In this document: one piece after another, positions 21,333-34,666 of the stretch
How the letters are laid out: each line of letters begins with the position of its first letter
How positions within the stretch are numbered: the first letter of the stretch is position 1
Source: Kalaharituber pfeilii
Taxonomy: Eukaryota > Ascomycota > Pezizomycetes > Pezizales > Pezizaceae
Reading direction: 5' to 3'
Assembly (NCBI GenBank): GCA_015179045.1
Contig: WHUZ01000048.1
Span: 372,001-436,000 of the forward strand
Length of the DNA stretch: 64,000 bases
The notes under the pieces: model-generated
The model's database searches: none
What the model saw: the letters and a program-made list of their open reading frames with translations, nothing else
What the model was told of the DNA's origin: nothing
Program-made: the position numbers and the translations under genes

Positions 21333-23999
21333 TACATAGTACGGATTCAGTTTGGGTATGTAACGTGCTTATTGAATTCCAGAGATTGTTCACTGCATAG
21401 CCGTTTGAAACTGGTGGGTACTTTAGAACGCAGACTTGGCCCTGGTGCCCTCTCAGAAACACCAACGTGCTTCGCTTCGTCAGTACGGTGGCACCTATAT
21501 TTAGATATCGAGTATCTACAAACAGGACAGCCGTGTAAAGCCAAATAACAACAGTGGAAGGATAATAGTATGAAGGAGAACTAGATTGAAAGAAGTAAAG
21601 GAACAAGTCGCCAGGGAAATTCCTCCCCGACTATGTCGCTAGAGAGGGCAAAAATGCCGGGTGAAGTTGTGTGCTTTTAGCAGGTCAATCTCTTGTCCTG
21701 CGTGACGCCTCCAGCTTGGGTGGTATCATGTCAACCGTTTAAATCATTGAAAACTATCGTTTGCAACTATTTATGCCATAGAAGTTACCGGTATGTAAAC
21801 GGAGGATATCAAGTACCCTGATGGCGCGTAGGGTAGTCTCATATCGTACGGGAGGGAAGAGGATTGCAAACGACTCTCTGAGTAATGGGTACGCTAGTAA
21901 GTAGTGCTAAGACCCTGTTCCCTTGTGCTGCGGACTCTTCTCTGGTTCTGTACTTTATATACTAGTAATTTGTTTTGTTTTGTTTGTTTTGATTCTTCCT
22001 GGCCTTTTTTTTGTTAGCGTTATGTGGGTACTAGGGACTTTGGTCAAGTTTTTAGGTGCGAGCCGTTTGTACGAGATTTCGAGAGTTTAAATTGAGTTTG
22101 AAAATCAAGATTAGAATACAAATTTAAATTTATATTTGTGACTTGAAGATGTGAACTACAATATACATATGTTGAGTAGATATTGCAAAAATGGTTAATG
22201 TTGTTCTTGTATTTATGTTTTTATTTTTTGTTGTGGAGGAGCTGATGGTGTGTACTCTACTTCGTGTAGTTCTTAGTTGCTGCAGTTGGTGAAGTAATGC
22301 CAAAAGAGGAGTTAGACTACCAGAAGGGGAATGTAGTACAAGCTGAGGGTAACTATGCAACAAGGTGTAACAGTAGACCATAAATGCTATTAGGAGCTTT
22401 TGGGTGAAGGTTAGGATTTGTGAAGGAATTGTGAGCTCGACAGCAGGTTATAGAAGGATAGAAGGTGGAATTGTGGTTGAAGTACACAAAAGTAGCTACC
22501 CCTACATTGTCAGTACTTGGCACTTGAAATATGCGAATCTCTCCGTGATAATTATAGGAATCAAGGACGCTCAGATTGCTTGCTCATACTAAGCAAGCGG
22601 ATTCTAGGTTGATCCAGTACTGGCCAGGTAGTTAATAACTTGAAAATAACTATATGAGTCAGGATTTCAATTACTATACAGGAATTGAGTCAAAGCTTGA
22701 GGCTAGCTAGAGTCATTACCATTAGCACTTGGAGCGTAAATATAAACATAAGTATGTACAGCCGTAATCTCCCTTCCATTCTTTCAAAGGCTTCTGATGC
22801 CTAAAATTTTGACGGCGAGGTCGGATAGTGTTTTGGCACGAGTCACCTTAAGATTGAGTATAGTGCTGATGGGGGAACATTATTCAGTAAGGGACTTAAG
22901 TATTAACTGTATATATTGCAAATAAACAACAACTGGGCTTGTTGGTAGATGTTTATTTCGTGCAACTCTATTGGTATACACAATCAGCGGACTAGGAATA
23001 GAAACCGATTTACATGCTTAGTGCTAGCACTTGCCAGTGTCGAGTGGTTAGCACCGATCAGGTAGTAGCTGCTGCATTGAAGAGCTTAGTCAGCGGAGCT
23101 AGGCAACCAGCTCGTAGCATGGGATTACTGAGCTCCAGAGCAGCTAGAGGAACGTAGAGAATGCAAGAAATGCTCGCATCACTTGGGGACCAAACTCGAA
23201 ATTTCAACTATGGTGATCGACTGAAACTGAGTCATTTATGGGAGGGTACTAGTACCTGGAATAGAGACCTATATCATTACGGATTGAACAGACGCTTCGA
23301 AACAGTGAGAATATTGTCAGCAATGGAGAAGGCTAATCAGTGTTTATAGCTCAGATCGGGAGGTCAGTATGTCGAGCGCACCCGAGAACGGCGTTCCCGA
23401 GGGACTGTTTTCACTAATACGCTTCAGCTTGTTTAACTCGGCTCTGGAAGCTCATAAAGCAGTGCTGACGGCGTCATTCCCGGTTGGAGGTCCACGAAGG
23501 GAGAAAACTATATCTGCCGACACTTACCCGGCTTTATAGCAGGGTAGAGAGCTGAATAGTGTGGGTAGTGAAGATTGTTTAGGTTTTTTGCGGTGGGGAC
23601 GTGGTGGAAGCTATAGAAACTACTGTAAAGGGAAGGAGACTTTATAGATTCTTCCTCCGTGGGAACAACTGTATTCCTCACTTTCTCCTCCTCTTCCTCA
23701 TAAATCTAACGAAACAAAGGCGATAATATTTTCCTTGCGAATAAGCAAGATCAACTGTGATAGCCCTGATTTTTATCAAATTCTGTAAGTCTCATCTTTC
23801 TGATAATATTTCACTTCTAGATAAGCACTTTGTGGCATAAGTTGTTCCGGATTGCTGACGATCTCTCACTAGATCTCAAAGGGTCCTCATCATCTATCAA
23901 AAAGCTCTATCTTTCTGTTTCTTCCAAGCGCAAGTGAATAAGCACACTCACTTAGATCCCCGATACCTTACATTGGGAATTATCGAGAGAGAGATGGGT
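21333..23999. other. Intergenic, AT-rich, nothing recognised
   Basis: No supported gene. Short unrelated open frames only. The right part (about 23380-23990) may belong to the degenerate retroelement that follows, but no LTR pair could be established by eye. Confidence 0.5.
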
Positions 24000-24014
24000 A
24001 CAGCTATGTGATAA

Positions 24015-25144
24015 CACTATGTGACAACATGCGATGCATGTCAAGGTGTCGGGCCATTCCCGAAAAGCGCAGAACTAAAACATATTTTCCAATTGCGACC
24101 TATGGATAGGGTTGGAATGGATTTTATGGCCCGATACGCCAGCATGCGGAACTGCGATAGCGGAGTATGCGCTGGTGGTAGTCGACTATTTTTCAAGATT
24201 CGTGTGGGCGAAAACGTTCAACTCAACAGAGTGTCAAGGAAATGTTATTCCAGCGCCTGGTCCCCACTTTGGTCCCAAAAACAGTGTATTCGGGCAATGG
24301 CATGCACTTTACTGGAACAGATATCAGAGAGCTGTTCGAAATGTATGGGATGAAACATTTTACTTGAGAGCTCCACCATCGCATCCATTGTTAGTGGGGT
24401 CGGCAGAGAGATATGTCCAACAGGTGGCAGGAGCAGTTGGACTTCGGTGCATTGAGACGGATCCTTCAGAAAATTGGGGCGTATTCATGGACGCAACAGC
24501 GACAGATATAAATACCAGATATATGAGACTACATGGATATACGCCTGCAAAATAATGCTCTGGTTTAATCCCTCGCACTCAGCACTCTAGCGATGCAGAA
24601 TTGCTTAAAAGTTTAGGAGACTCTATTGGCTGCGGTAAATATTACTTTCGTAAGGATCAACATGCCGGAGGGCAGTAGAAGGGAAAACGGAGGGTTACGA
24701 ACATTTGTGTTGGAAAACTTTAATTTACAACCAAGACCGGCAACGGCGAGCCCGAGCCAATTGACATCATCCGGGGATGAGAAGAGGCAGCATATATATA
24801 ATTAACAAAAGACTAGATGACCAAGAAAACGATGACAGGGAAGCCAAGTAGTCTGAACCGCCCCGAAGGGGGATCTAGTCGTGGTGAGACGTTTTGAAAT
24901 AGACAGGAACAAGGGGATGAAGCTGGACGCACGATTGTCGGATCCGATGAAGTTGATCAAGTTCTCGAAGTCTGGGGTGAGTGCATGGGTGCAACCACTT
25001 CATCAAGAGACACCCCCAAAAAGGTATCATATAGACGACATAAAAACATACTTGCCGAGAGCAGTCAGCGCATTGGTGGAAGAAGGGCTGGGGAATGCTG
25101 AAAGTGGAGTGAGGATAACAAGGAAACTGTGGCGAGAATCTTAA
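24015..25144 (+). pseudogene. Degenerate Ty3/gypsy integrase region
   Basis: Fragments of a retroelement integrase are spread over three frames. One frame gives CDACQGVGPFPKSAELKHIF and PMDRVGMDFMARYA; another gives EYALVVVDYFSRFVWAK, typical of the first Asp of the DDE core; a further segment gives ENWGVFMDATATDINTRYM and LHGYTPAK before a TAA. After a gap, 24881-25144 encodes the C-terminal domain, VRRFEIDRNKGMKL then WVQPLHQETPPKRYHIDDIK. Frame changes and stops make it non-functional. A homologous, also decayed copy is at 61430-62400. Zinc finger, reverse transcriptase and LTRs are not identifiable here. Confidence 0.75.
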
Positions 25145-25464
25145 GATCATCAGGAGAATGGGATGTATTTGCAGAGGTTCGGCACGGCGACAGATGAGGG
25201 CCGAGAATTTCTGTGGCGGATATCTGGATAGCAGAGAGAGGGATTTGGTGAGCGTGACGGATCAATTGGCGAATGAGAGGGAGGGATGAGTGGATAGAGA
25301 GAGGAAGAAGTGGAGGATAAGAGGGGTGGAGAAAGGTGGAGAAGGGGATAGAAAGATAGAGAAAGGGATAGGTGGATAAAGCGAGGCTGGAAGGGGCCGT
25401 TTAGATACTTACACTGTGAGATCTTGACCAGAGCGGCATTTAGAATGGGCTGGCGAGTGGTTAT

Positions 25465-25695
25465 GTGATTGTCGAAGGGATCGAGATCGAATTCTATGCG
25501 TGCATCATATCGGAGACATATGAGGAGGGTACGGACTATGACTTCTTGCTGGGTATACCGTGGCTCTCAGCAATGAAGGCCATCCATGATATTGAGAAGT
25601 CACAGGTTACCATGACCTGCCCTGGGACGAAGAAAAAAGCAGTGATTCAAGGCCTGAAGTTTGTATGTCCGAATATTCCGAAGGTTATTCCTTGA
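25465..25695 (+). pseudogene. Retroelement aspartic-protease-like fragment
   Basis: A 76-residue frame reads VEGIEIEFYACIISETYEEG, then DYDFLLGIPWLSAMKAIHDI, which matches the part of gag-pol proteins just after the catalytic Asp-Ser/Thr-Gly (the usual xDxILGxPWL pattern). The catalytic triad itself is upstream and not preserved. It lies downstream of the integrase relic in the same orientation, the reverse of the normal protease-to-integrase order, so it comes from a different insertion or a rearrangement. Confidence 0.6.
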
Positions 25696-26938
25696 AGTCC
25701 CCACCCGAAGGGCACAGCTCGAGGAGAAGAGGTGGAGAGAGGGTATATGGGGGGCTGCAGATGACGAGCGTATGAGCCGTGTCACAGACTGCTCTATGTG
25801 AAAATTTGGTCTCATGCTTTCGAAAGGTCAACCAGTCTAATAGCACAGAAATTGGTCAGAGACAAAGCTGCGAATCTTCAATTCACTTAATAGCTTAAAG
25901 CCGCCAAAAAGAATTTAAAAAAAACCACTTCCCTATTGTCAATGTATCCAACAGTCTTCTAGAGCAGAGTTAGCCTCAACCCCCCAATGGAATAATTGAT
26001 CGTTCAGCATGGTTAGTATGACAGGATAACCAAGTGCTCTCATCACCTTTCCAGATTTGGAAAAGTTGAATTTGGAAAAATCAGGGAGAAGAGATTCATG
26101 TAAGACTTCTAGAGCTTCGATAGCGAATATTCCAGAGTACTGGGCTATGCTGGTTGTAACATCTACTCCAACAGAAATAGTTCTGAATTAGTTCCAATCA
26201 CCAACTGAGATTCAATACATAGCAGAGCGAGGTTCTGGGAACGTGTGGTGTGCTGGTCACTCACTACCCAGTCAGAAATGCTTCCAGCCTGCAGATATTA
26301 AAGGAACTTTCACCGTACCTCCTCCACTGGCTCTTCCTTAAACAGCCCTTTCTTCACTCGCAAATCTCATACAATCATCCTCTTATTCTCCCTTACCCTC
26401 TCCTCCCCCTGGCATCAACGCCACTTGCTAATCCAGAAGCCCCCCAACCTCGCATGCTTGGATATTTGCAGACTCGGCGGGACCGTCACTGGTTGCTTCG
26501 CCATCGCGCAGTAGGTCATCACTGTCCCACTGTCATGGAGCAAGCGCAGCACGTCAGTGTGCGATCCCGCGGCTGCAGGCGAATGGGTCTATTTTTTCCT
26601 CCATGGGGTCCTCTCTAGACGACATCTACCCCCAGGTCTGAAGCAGGGTGCATGTAGAACGCGGACGTGCAATTGGGTGGCTGGCGGTTCGATGTGGAGC
26701 TCATCGTGATGTCCCCGGGTCGCAGTTGGGCCCTGCGGCTTGGCGCTATGTCATGCAGCCAGCGCATCTGCAGATGCAGCAACGCCCACCGAACCCTGCG
26801 GCGGCAATTGGATCCGTGCAATGCGGCTTACCGCCGCGCTACAATTGCGGTACCCCGCGCCCTCACCGGCCTCCAATTCCGCCTCCAAGCTCCCCTCCTC
26901 CCTCCCTCCCCCTCGCCGCCATCACTACCGCCCCCGCA
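25696..26938. other. Intergenic and 5' region of the MCP1-like gene
   Basis: No gene supported. The 300 bases before 26939 become GC-rich with CT tracts, typical of a fungal promoter and 5' leader; in-frame upstream codons here are proline-rich and probably not translated. Confidence 0.5.
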
Positions 26939-27920
26939 ATGTCCCGCCGGCCGCCCGTATACCTCACTGCGGACGACATCAGCGACCTGACCGAGCTGGT
27001 GCCGTCTCCGATGCCCGACTCGCCGTCGCCCATCCCCTCGCCCTCCGCCGACGGCACAGGCGCTCGCAATGGGTACTTTGCCCCGCGGAAGCCGACGCCG
27101 TCGCATCGCGCCGAACCACCTTTCAACAATCTCGCGCTTTGGCGTATGGATTTCCCCTCTTCCCAATTCCCACAAATCAGCCCCCATGCTAACCTCAAAT
27201 TTGGATAACCTTCCAGTAACCCGAACCCAGCGCTACTCCGCCTACACCTTCACGTCCTTCCTCGGCCTGCACTTTACCGCCGTCTCGCTCTCCCCGCTCC
27301 TCACACCTCCTCCCTCCCCCTCCCTTATCCTCCTCACTCGTCCGTATTACCAATCTCCACCCCTCCTCGAAGCCCTCCTCATTCCCGTCTCCCTCACCAC
27401 CCACGTCCTCTCCGGCGTCCTCCTCCGTCTCCGCCGCCACTTCCTCGCTACAGCCCGCTACGGCCACGCCCCGCCCTTCTTCACGAAAGCCAACTTCCCC
27501 GCGCTCTCCGTGACTGGGTATCTCCTAGTGCCGCTGATAACCCTACACGCCACAGTAACCCGCGTCATCCCGCTCTTCGTATCCGGAGACTCGTCCTCCG
27601 TCGACCTGTCGCTCGTGGCGCACGGATTCAACTACCACACCTCGACTCCAAGGCTTGGCTGGTGGCTCTCGGCGACCTACTATGTGAGCTTCGTGGGCAT
27701 CGCAAGCTGGCACGTGGTCCACGGGTTCGCAAAATTTCTGAAGCTGCGCACGCACAAGCGGAGGCTGAATATGATTGCGGCGTGCGTGGCGGGGGCATGG
27801 TTGGGAGGGCTTGCGGGAGTTGTGAGGGGGCGCGGGAGGGCGGTCGGGTATCTGGGGACGGTATATGATGAGTACTATGAGGTGTTTTGGAGCAGAATTG
27901 GGTTGGGGTGGTGGAAGTGA
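26939..27920 (+). CDS. MCP1: MCP1-like mitochondrial membrane protein (two exons)
   Basis: Exons 26939-27143 and 27217-27920 flank a 73-nt intron (donor GTATGG, branch-like GCTAAC, acceptor CTTCCAG) that restores frame, giving 302 residues. MCP1 is a multi-pass mitochondrial outer-membrane protein involved in lipid homeostasis, found as a suppressor of mdm10 and ERMES defects in yeast. The N-terminal 68 residues are acidic and Pro/Ser-rich. After the intron come hydrophobic segments (LGLHFTAVSLSPLL, LLIPVSLTTHVLSGVLL, VTGYLLVPLITLHATV, YYVSFVGIASWHVVHGF and a last one near the C-terminus). The stretch GFNYHTSTPRLGWWLSATYY then HVVHGFAKFLKLR is characteristic of this family. The ATG at 26939 was preferred because upstream in-frame sequence looks non-coding. 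Family assignment is fairly confident, function inferred from yeast. Confidence 0.8.
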
Positions 27921-30620
27921 GCGTAGAGGAGGGAACGATGCGTTATGAAGTTATGAAGACAATGACTTGTAACTTGGGATCCGGATTCATGGGGGCTATT
28001 TACTTGTTCGTTTACTTGTTAAATCGTTATCTATATTGCATTGTTCGTTTCATGGTCTTTTCCTTTCGCGCAGGGGAAAAATAAAGGCGGGGGCAGTCCA
28101 TATACATCAAGCACTAGTACATATACACTGCACACAAAAAATCTAATGTAGCTAACCTAGACAGCTCTAAATATACCACACTCAATCTAATACCCCCAAC
28201 TGCAAATCTCAATTCACGTCCGCCCCCTCCCACCGCAAGGTACGAGGCGTCCAGTCCCGATTCATGGCACACATCAAGATCTGAGGTACCAAGATTGTGT
28301 AGTCTGCTGTAAGTTTCAAGACCAGATGCTGTAGATCAAGGATTTGGGGGTACAAAGCTTTGATGGGCATGCAACCTATGTGTCTGAGTGATTTTCTTGA
28401 TGTTCACGTAAAAAGTTTGCTTCCAAGAAAATGGAAATTGAAGAACTTAGAAAGATCTGTATTTTTTTCCTGGTTGAGGCATCCATAGGAGGATCAGAGA
28501 ATATACAAGCTACAGACGAATAGTTTATCCAGACAATAATGTGTCTGGAGACGTACCTGGACAGTGACAGGCCAGACACAGAAAGATAGTAAAAGAAAAT
28601 ACAATACAATAAAATTTCAAATAGTGTCTATACTATATATCTATGCCACTTTGCTTCGTATTCCATCTTCCGGACGGCCGATCCGTTCTATAGCGAATCA
28701 TTTCCTTGGATCCTTTCCTTCTCCTGATGGGACGTGGGCACAACGAGCTCACTTAACGCAAAAGTGGACCTGCTCGGATGGGAAAAAACGCTAATTGGGG
28801 GGGGAAGGGGAGGGGAAGGGGTGAGGGTCTGAGGTATCGAAATCTGCAAAGGTCGATGGCGCTGGGGATGCCTATAAAGTGAATAGATATCTAGAGAAGC
28901 AGCATAGGTCAAAATTGCAGCATGAAACAGGAAGAGGTAAAAAACAAAACACACAGAAACCCAATTCGCCAACTCGCCCCATATGCACTTAGCCAACCTG
29001 ACGGCACCATAGCATCTGAACCTGTAACCATAATTGGTAACCAGTCACATATGCCACACTATCCGAACGAATGTACCCCAATTCCGACACCCCCCAAGCA
29101 AAACTTCGTAAATAATTGATAACCATAAGCTCAGAAACGAGCAAAAAAAGAACGAGCAGAGAGGAAAGTGAAAAAAAAAAAAAAAAATCATAGGAAATTT
29201 ACAATAAAAAAATTGAGCTGGAAAAACAAAATTGGATATCATAAGTAAAGAAAACCCTAGACGCAGCCCGTTCAACCCCATTCAGTTCCGTACTGAAGTT
29301 GCAAAGCAAATGTTGATCCGGGCACCAGAGGCAAGAGCACCACTTCAAGAGCTGGAATATGTAATATCGAGCGTCGTGGTGTTCAAGGTTTTGGATACGG
29401 AGTTTGGGAGTTGGTGTTGTTCCTGTGCTCGGAAAGCGGGCTGGTGGACTTATACCCGGGATTTCGGTTCAAGATCAACGGAAGAGGCAAAGAGAGAATG
29501 GAAAAAAAAAAAAGGAAAAGAAAAGAAAAGAGTGCTCTTTTGTAGTAATTGGCACTCTAGGAGTGTGTGTCGAGAGGAGAGTGAGGCCTTATAGGAGCAG
29601 GTTACTACTTCGTTGGACTATCATTGCTCGAGCTGACCACCAATGCTTGTTTCGTGATATATTGCAAGGAGGTAGCTACGTAAACAGAGTTTTGATCTTC
29701 TCTCGTAACTCATTGACTCCACATGAAGATATGCAAAGATAGCTACGGTAGCAGCCTGCGGCCAACGCTATGCACACTGGCACCCTCAAGGGAAAGGAAC
29801 ACCCATTTTTCCCCACTTGTCACAATACCGTACAATCGCCGTGGCGCGTGGTGTGCATTCCAGCTTCCTATTCACCTTGATGAGGTTCTGAGTTCTTAGG
29901 AAGTCTAACACATACAGTACATCTTGACATTAGAAATTGATATATTGTAACTCAATAGGTTCATGCATTCTAGGGTAAATAAATATATAATTAAAAATAC
30001 AATCGAGACCACCCCCCCCAAAAAAAAGATATATAGCATAAAACTCGAAAATAACCGGTACGAGAACATATATAACCTATTTGCTCTTAGTTCCTTTCTC
30101 TGTCATGCATGCAATGACGATTATGCATTCGAAGGCGCAATGCAGAGCGCAGACATAGATATATAAACAACAAGAAAATTTCATCCCCAAGTCATAAAAA
30201 GATACCTCAAAAAAAATTAGATTGGAAAATGAGGTAAGGTTTGAACCAATTTAGCCTGCCCTTGAAAATAAATATGATGACGCAAAAATAATAGAGCCAC
30301 GTTCACCAATAATCAAAACGCTAGCATCAACGTGAATGCAGAGCAATCAACCAAGCGTGCAAAGAGACCAAGCCGCTCCCAAATAAAAGCTCCAAACTCG
30401 AAAACCAAAAGAATGCAAGAACCTGAAAGGGGGGGGGGGGGGGGGAATGCCTCTAATCCTCCGTAAGCCAAACTCGGGTTTCCCGACTTGCCAAACTAGT
30501 ATAATAACTCAAAACCACAGTATATCATCACCCCAACAAATTGCTAAAATGTCATGCCCTTTCCCTCTTCACGCTTGGTGACCCGTATTCGTGTTTCACT
30601 TTCTGCGTACCAACTTCCTG
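27921..30620. other. Intergenic, A-rich with homopolymer runs
   Basis: Between tail-to-tail genes. Holds A-runs near 29174-29187 and 29505-29530 and a G-run of about 18 near 30428-30445. No gene supported on either strand. Confidence 0.55.
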
Positions 30621-33430
30621 CTACGCCACAATCGTATCACGTTCCTTCTTCATCTCTGTGCGTAATGGTGTCTCCATCAACCCATCCTTCCCCTCCATTC
30701 TCATATTAAACTTCTTGACCCTCTCGTCCACTACAAATATGTCCTCATATCTCGTGACCCCACCCCCGCCCGGCCTATTGCTCGAAATAATCTCCAGCCC
30801 GTCCGGACTCCTACATCTACTCAGGCCCACATAGGCTTGTCCCGGCGCAAACGACTTCTCATAATCTACGCTCACCAAGTCGAGCGTCATACCCTGGCTT
30901 TTATGGATCGTTGTCGCCCAAGCAAGACATAGCGGCAACTGCATCCGGCACAGAGTGAACCGGTTAGACGAGTGTTGCGTGTAGCGTGTATACGCATAGT
31001 CCCAGACTACGGGAGTGATGGGCACAACGGTGCGTTTATTAGGATCGGTGTCCTTCAGGGGCTTGAAACTAACGATTGGTATCGTGACAGTCTTTTCGGG
31101 TTCGAGGTGGTCATCATTGTCTGGGGGGTTGGACTGAGATTCGGAGGGTCGTCTGGGCTTGGGCTTAATGCCGGCTGTCTGGGCCTGCTGGCGGTGAAGC
31201 TTGTGGAAAAGCTCCCGTGCGAGGTCTTCGTAGCGCAGTTTATTCTCGGCTGATTGGACATCTTTGCGGAATTTGTTGATGTTTTTGAAGCCGTCGTCAG
31301 AGTCAGAGTCAGAATCAGAGTCCCCCCGGTATAATAGTTTCTGGGAGGAATTGGCTTTAGCCCGGACAAGAATCATGCTGACGAAGGTTTGCAAGTTTGG
31401 CTGTGCGAAGCCTTGAACCTTTCCTCGTGCGCCATTGACGAGGCCGGCAGGTGGATCAATGTTGGATAGGAGCATGACTTGCGCATCTTTCTTGAGCTGT
31501 AGCAGCCTATCTGCTTGCAAGCTGCTGAAAAATGATTCTTCTCTAAGCCGCTCTGGACTTAATTGTTCGACTCTAGGGGTTACCAATTCGTCGTGCTCGA
31601 TTGTGACCTCACCGCTGTCAACAGCTTCAAAAGGATACATCTGGAATGGCAGCTTGCTAAACTCTAATTGGTTTTCGTAATTTGCATCCGCTCGATGTGT
31701 GTATAGCCTTGTGGGCTTAATCCCGCCTTTAACTTGCAGTGGCCGTTTGAGATTTTCAAGGTATTGTTTGACATGTTGATTCACTTCCCCGTATTTCAAT
31801 TTCCCCAAAATATCAACCCACTCCTGGTCCGACTGGCGCCAGACTTTATGCAAAAGAAATGTCTGCCAGCGGTTGTTGAATCCTAGCTCCTCCCAAGCTA
31901 CTGTCTGAAACGCGTACTGGATTGTGTCATTCCATAGATGGTCACAGGATACCTCAACTGGTTGACCGCGGCCTCGTTTCGTTAGTGGTGCCCCGCAGAT
32001 CATCCATCGTTCGGGATCGATTCCGAGAAGTTTATGATCCCGCTCCTCAAGCTTCTCTTGTACCCAACGGTGGCTTTTGGGGAGATATTTACGAGCCTCT
32101 GGAAGTGCAAGTGAGTTGCCGCATTTTGCGCATTTCCGTGATTTGTCCGGTTCGACGGGTGGTAATTGGAAGAAATCACCGGAGCACACCACTTGCATGC
32201 CTGTATGTATGCATAAAAACGGGTTAGCTATCTAGTTGTAGATCTTTAAGAAGACGAAGTTGACGACTGTTTAGTGTATTGTGAGAAATATCCCAACCCC
32301 CAGAAATGACATACCTCCAAATGCCTTATATGGCTCACAATTAACCGTTTTACCAATGAGGTTCAGCAGTTCAAGAAGGTCTGGATTCAGCATGGAGACC
32401 TCATCTAGTATTAGGACATCGGTTTGGAGCCACTGTTTTATCCATGGTTTTTTCTTCCATTCGGAGTGAGGACGAAATTTTGCTTGATAGTAATTGCTAC
32501 CCATCTGGCCTAGCCCTACGCCTGCCCACGAGTGAATTGTGGATCCCCCCACTAAAACAGCAGCAATCCCAGTGGGGGCAGTGATGGCATACTTTCTTCT
32601 TTGGTCCGACTGGGTAGGATAATCAAACGCATATTTAAGATGCGTAATGATTAACGACTTTCCGGACCCTGCTGGCCCAGTGAAGAATGTATTTCTTCCC
32701 GCGAGAATGTTGTCAAAGATTTTCTTTTGTTCCTCGGAAAGCGGCGTTTCAGGCGGCGGCGGCCGTGAAGTGCTATCCGCATCTTGGTGGGTCCCAGGGG
32801 AAGGATATTTTGGGCGCGCGAGAGACGGTAGAGGTTCAGAAAAAAGTGAATCATTTGATTCCTGAACTATAGGCCCTTGTTCCCCAAGCGGAGGGCTTTG
32901 AGGAGGAGAACTGGACACAAGCTCAATGACTTCCCCCGCCTCAGAGTTGACGGTTTGGGAGCCCTTATACACATGCCCTAGAAAAATAACATCAGCATCG
33001 TCTTTATCTGAAGCTATATCAACCGGCACCAGTGGGGGGATGGAGCCACTGGTGCGGCGACGCTTTCGCAGACATTCATCTTCTGGTTCACCATTTTCGA
33101 TTATTGGCTTCGTCTCAATAACAGTCCGCGGCTGCTCTTGAACCCCCGTCAGGTGGCCATTCACAACACCACTACCCACGGCTACAAATTGGGCGTTGCT
33201 CCGGGGACCGAAATTAGCATTTCCTTCTGCCATCTAGGCTAGATATCTTACTTACGTATCCCGTGCTGTTCCAAATACATGGTAGCTGCCTGCACCGTTG
33301 GAAAGCTTTTATGTTTGGCTTGCGGAAAGCCATTGACCTGCAGCTGGGCTTCTTCCCAGGACGGATATAGTCCTGGTTTCCTTCCTCGCGCAACAGCATA
33401 AACGCGATACCCTTTCCGCTTGGGGGGCAT
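30621..33430 (-). CDS. PIF1-family DNA helicase with N-terminal viroplasmin-like domain (three exons)
   Basis: Exons 33256-33430, 32315-33181 and 30621-32200. Intron 1 (33182-33255, 74 nt) has donor GTAAGT, a GCTAAT site and acceptor TTGTAG; intron 2 (32201-32314, 114 nt) has GTATGT and ACATACAG. Both phases fit, giving 873 residues. Residues 8-56 ([20 protein letters not shown], then [11 protein letters not shown]) match the viroplasmin/RNase H1 N-terminal fold, which binds RNA/DNA hybrids. Residues 60-200 are acidic linker. The helicase core has GPAGSGKS (Walker A, 227-234), [18 protein letters not shown] (Walker B, about 314-323), GDFFQLPPV (about 355-363) and the late motif [13 protein letters not shown] (776-788). 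A Cys-rich insert (KCAKCGN) follows motif III, and a charged SDSDSDSDD insert interrupts the C-terminal half. PIF1 enzymes unwind DNA 5' to 3'. If intron 1 is not used, two separate ORFs result. Looks intact. Confidence 0.82.
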
Positions 33431-34504
33431 GATCGTATTAGAAGCAGTGAGTATCCCTGGTAAGGCAGGGCGGTGGATGCAGTGATGTAGCTGTAGATGA
33501 TATCCCAGGCTTGTGTCGTCCACTAAAACCTTCCGCTCGGCTATCCATAGGGGGTTAGCTTGCTTGAGGATCCCCTCTTGGCAAACTGTTTGTTTGGTCA
33601 GTCTACAAGAAACTACATCTATCTTGTAGAGTCAGCGGGGCATCTGGGTAGTCAGGCAGTCCAATAACAAGAGTTTCGTACAGAAGGGATGCCTCAATCC
33701 ACGAGCAATATAATTAAGCAAGTACTTGGATACCAGCATAAATACCGGAACACCAGGGGTTGTCGGCAGGGGTGGTGAAGTGGTCTATGTGTAGGAAGTT
33801 GCTGAGTGCAGATAACTTTTCTTGCTGCTATGATATGCTGGTATACAAGTACAGTACTAGGCTAGATGAAGTCATTCGGAAATTCTTTAATGTTCTCGAT
33901 TAAAACTCTATCCTTTTCATACATTCTATCTGAATTCTAGCTTGAACGTTAACCAGTGATTTCATCCCGCAGCGCTATAGCTAGCACGCTTAAACTAGCC
34001 TATCTGTAAGGACAGAGCCCAGAGGACGAAGCCTAGTGAGAGAGAGTAAAGTATATTGATGATGATCTCACTCGAGTCTAAGCTGGGACTTTAAATACTT
34101 GTGGCTCGCATACTGGATCGGCCCATGCACAAGAAGCTTCTGTCGCATCGCCATGCAGCCCCCATGCGCATATGTCGCCATGCCTCACTATCGGAACATC
34201 CACTCGGCTGGCATGCGTGCGCATCGGATATGATTCTGACAAGCTCGTTGAATGCAGTCGGGGAGATTGACCTAATCTTCCGGCATCTGGATTTGGAATT
34301 GCGCCCAAGGCATATCATACCTATGCGTCCTTAACTAATCTCCTAGTTGCGATCGAATAGCACCTACTTAGCACAGTTCTGGAGTGCAAATTAAGCATTT
34401 GTGTAGCAAAGCTCAATAGAGCACTGCTATAAAGTGTCAATAGCACAAGCCGTGCAGGGAACACCGCAGAGCCGGGAGGGGGTGTTGTACAAGCTCGTTT
34501 AGAA
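33431..34504. other. Intergenic, 5' side of the helicase gene
   Basis: Presumed promoter of the minus-strand helicase next to 33431; otherwise no gene. It ends at the outer boundary of the nested transposon stack. Confidence 0.5.
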
Positions 34505-34666
34505 TAGGGGTATTCAGACTAGAAATATCCGATCGGATATGGTACTAGCCGAAAAAATAAGTATCCGGACAGGCGACCAATGCATATTATGCGCTATGCA
34601 GTTTTTGGTATAAACTAGCATATTTTTGTATGGTTGGCTCCTTAGACCAGTCCAAATTTCATGATA

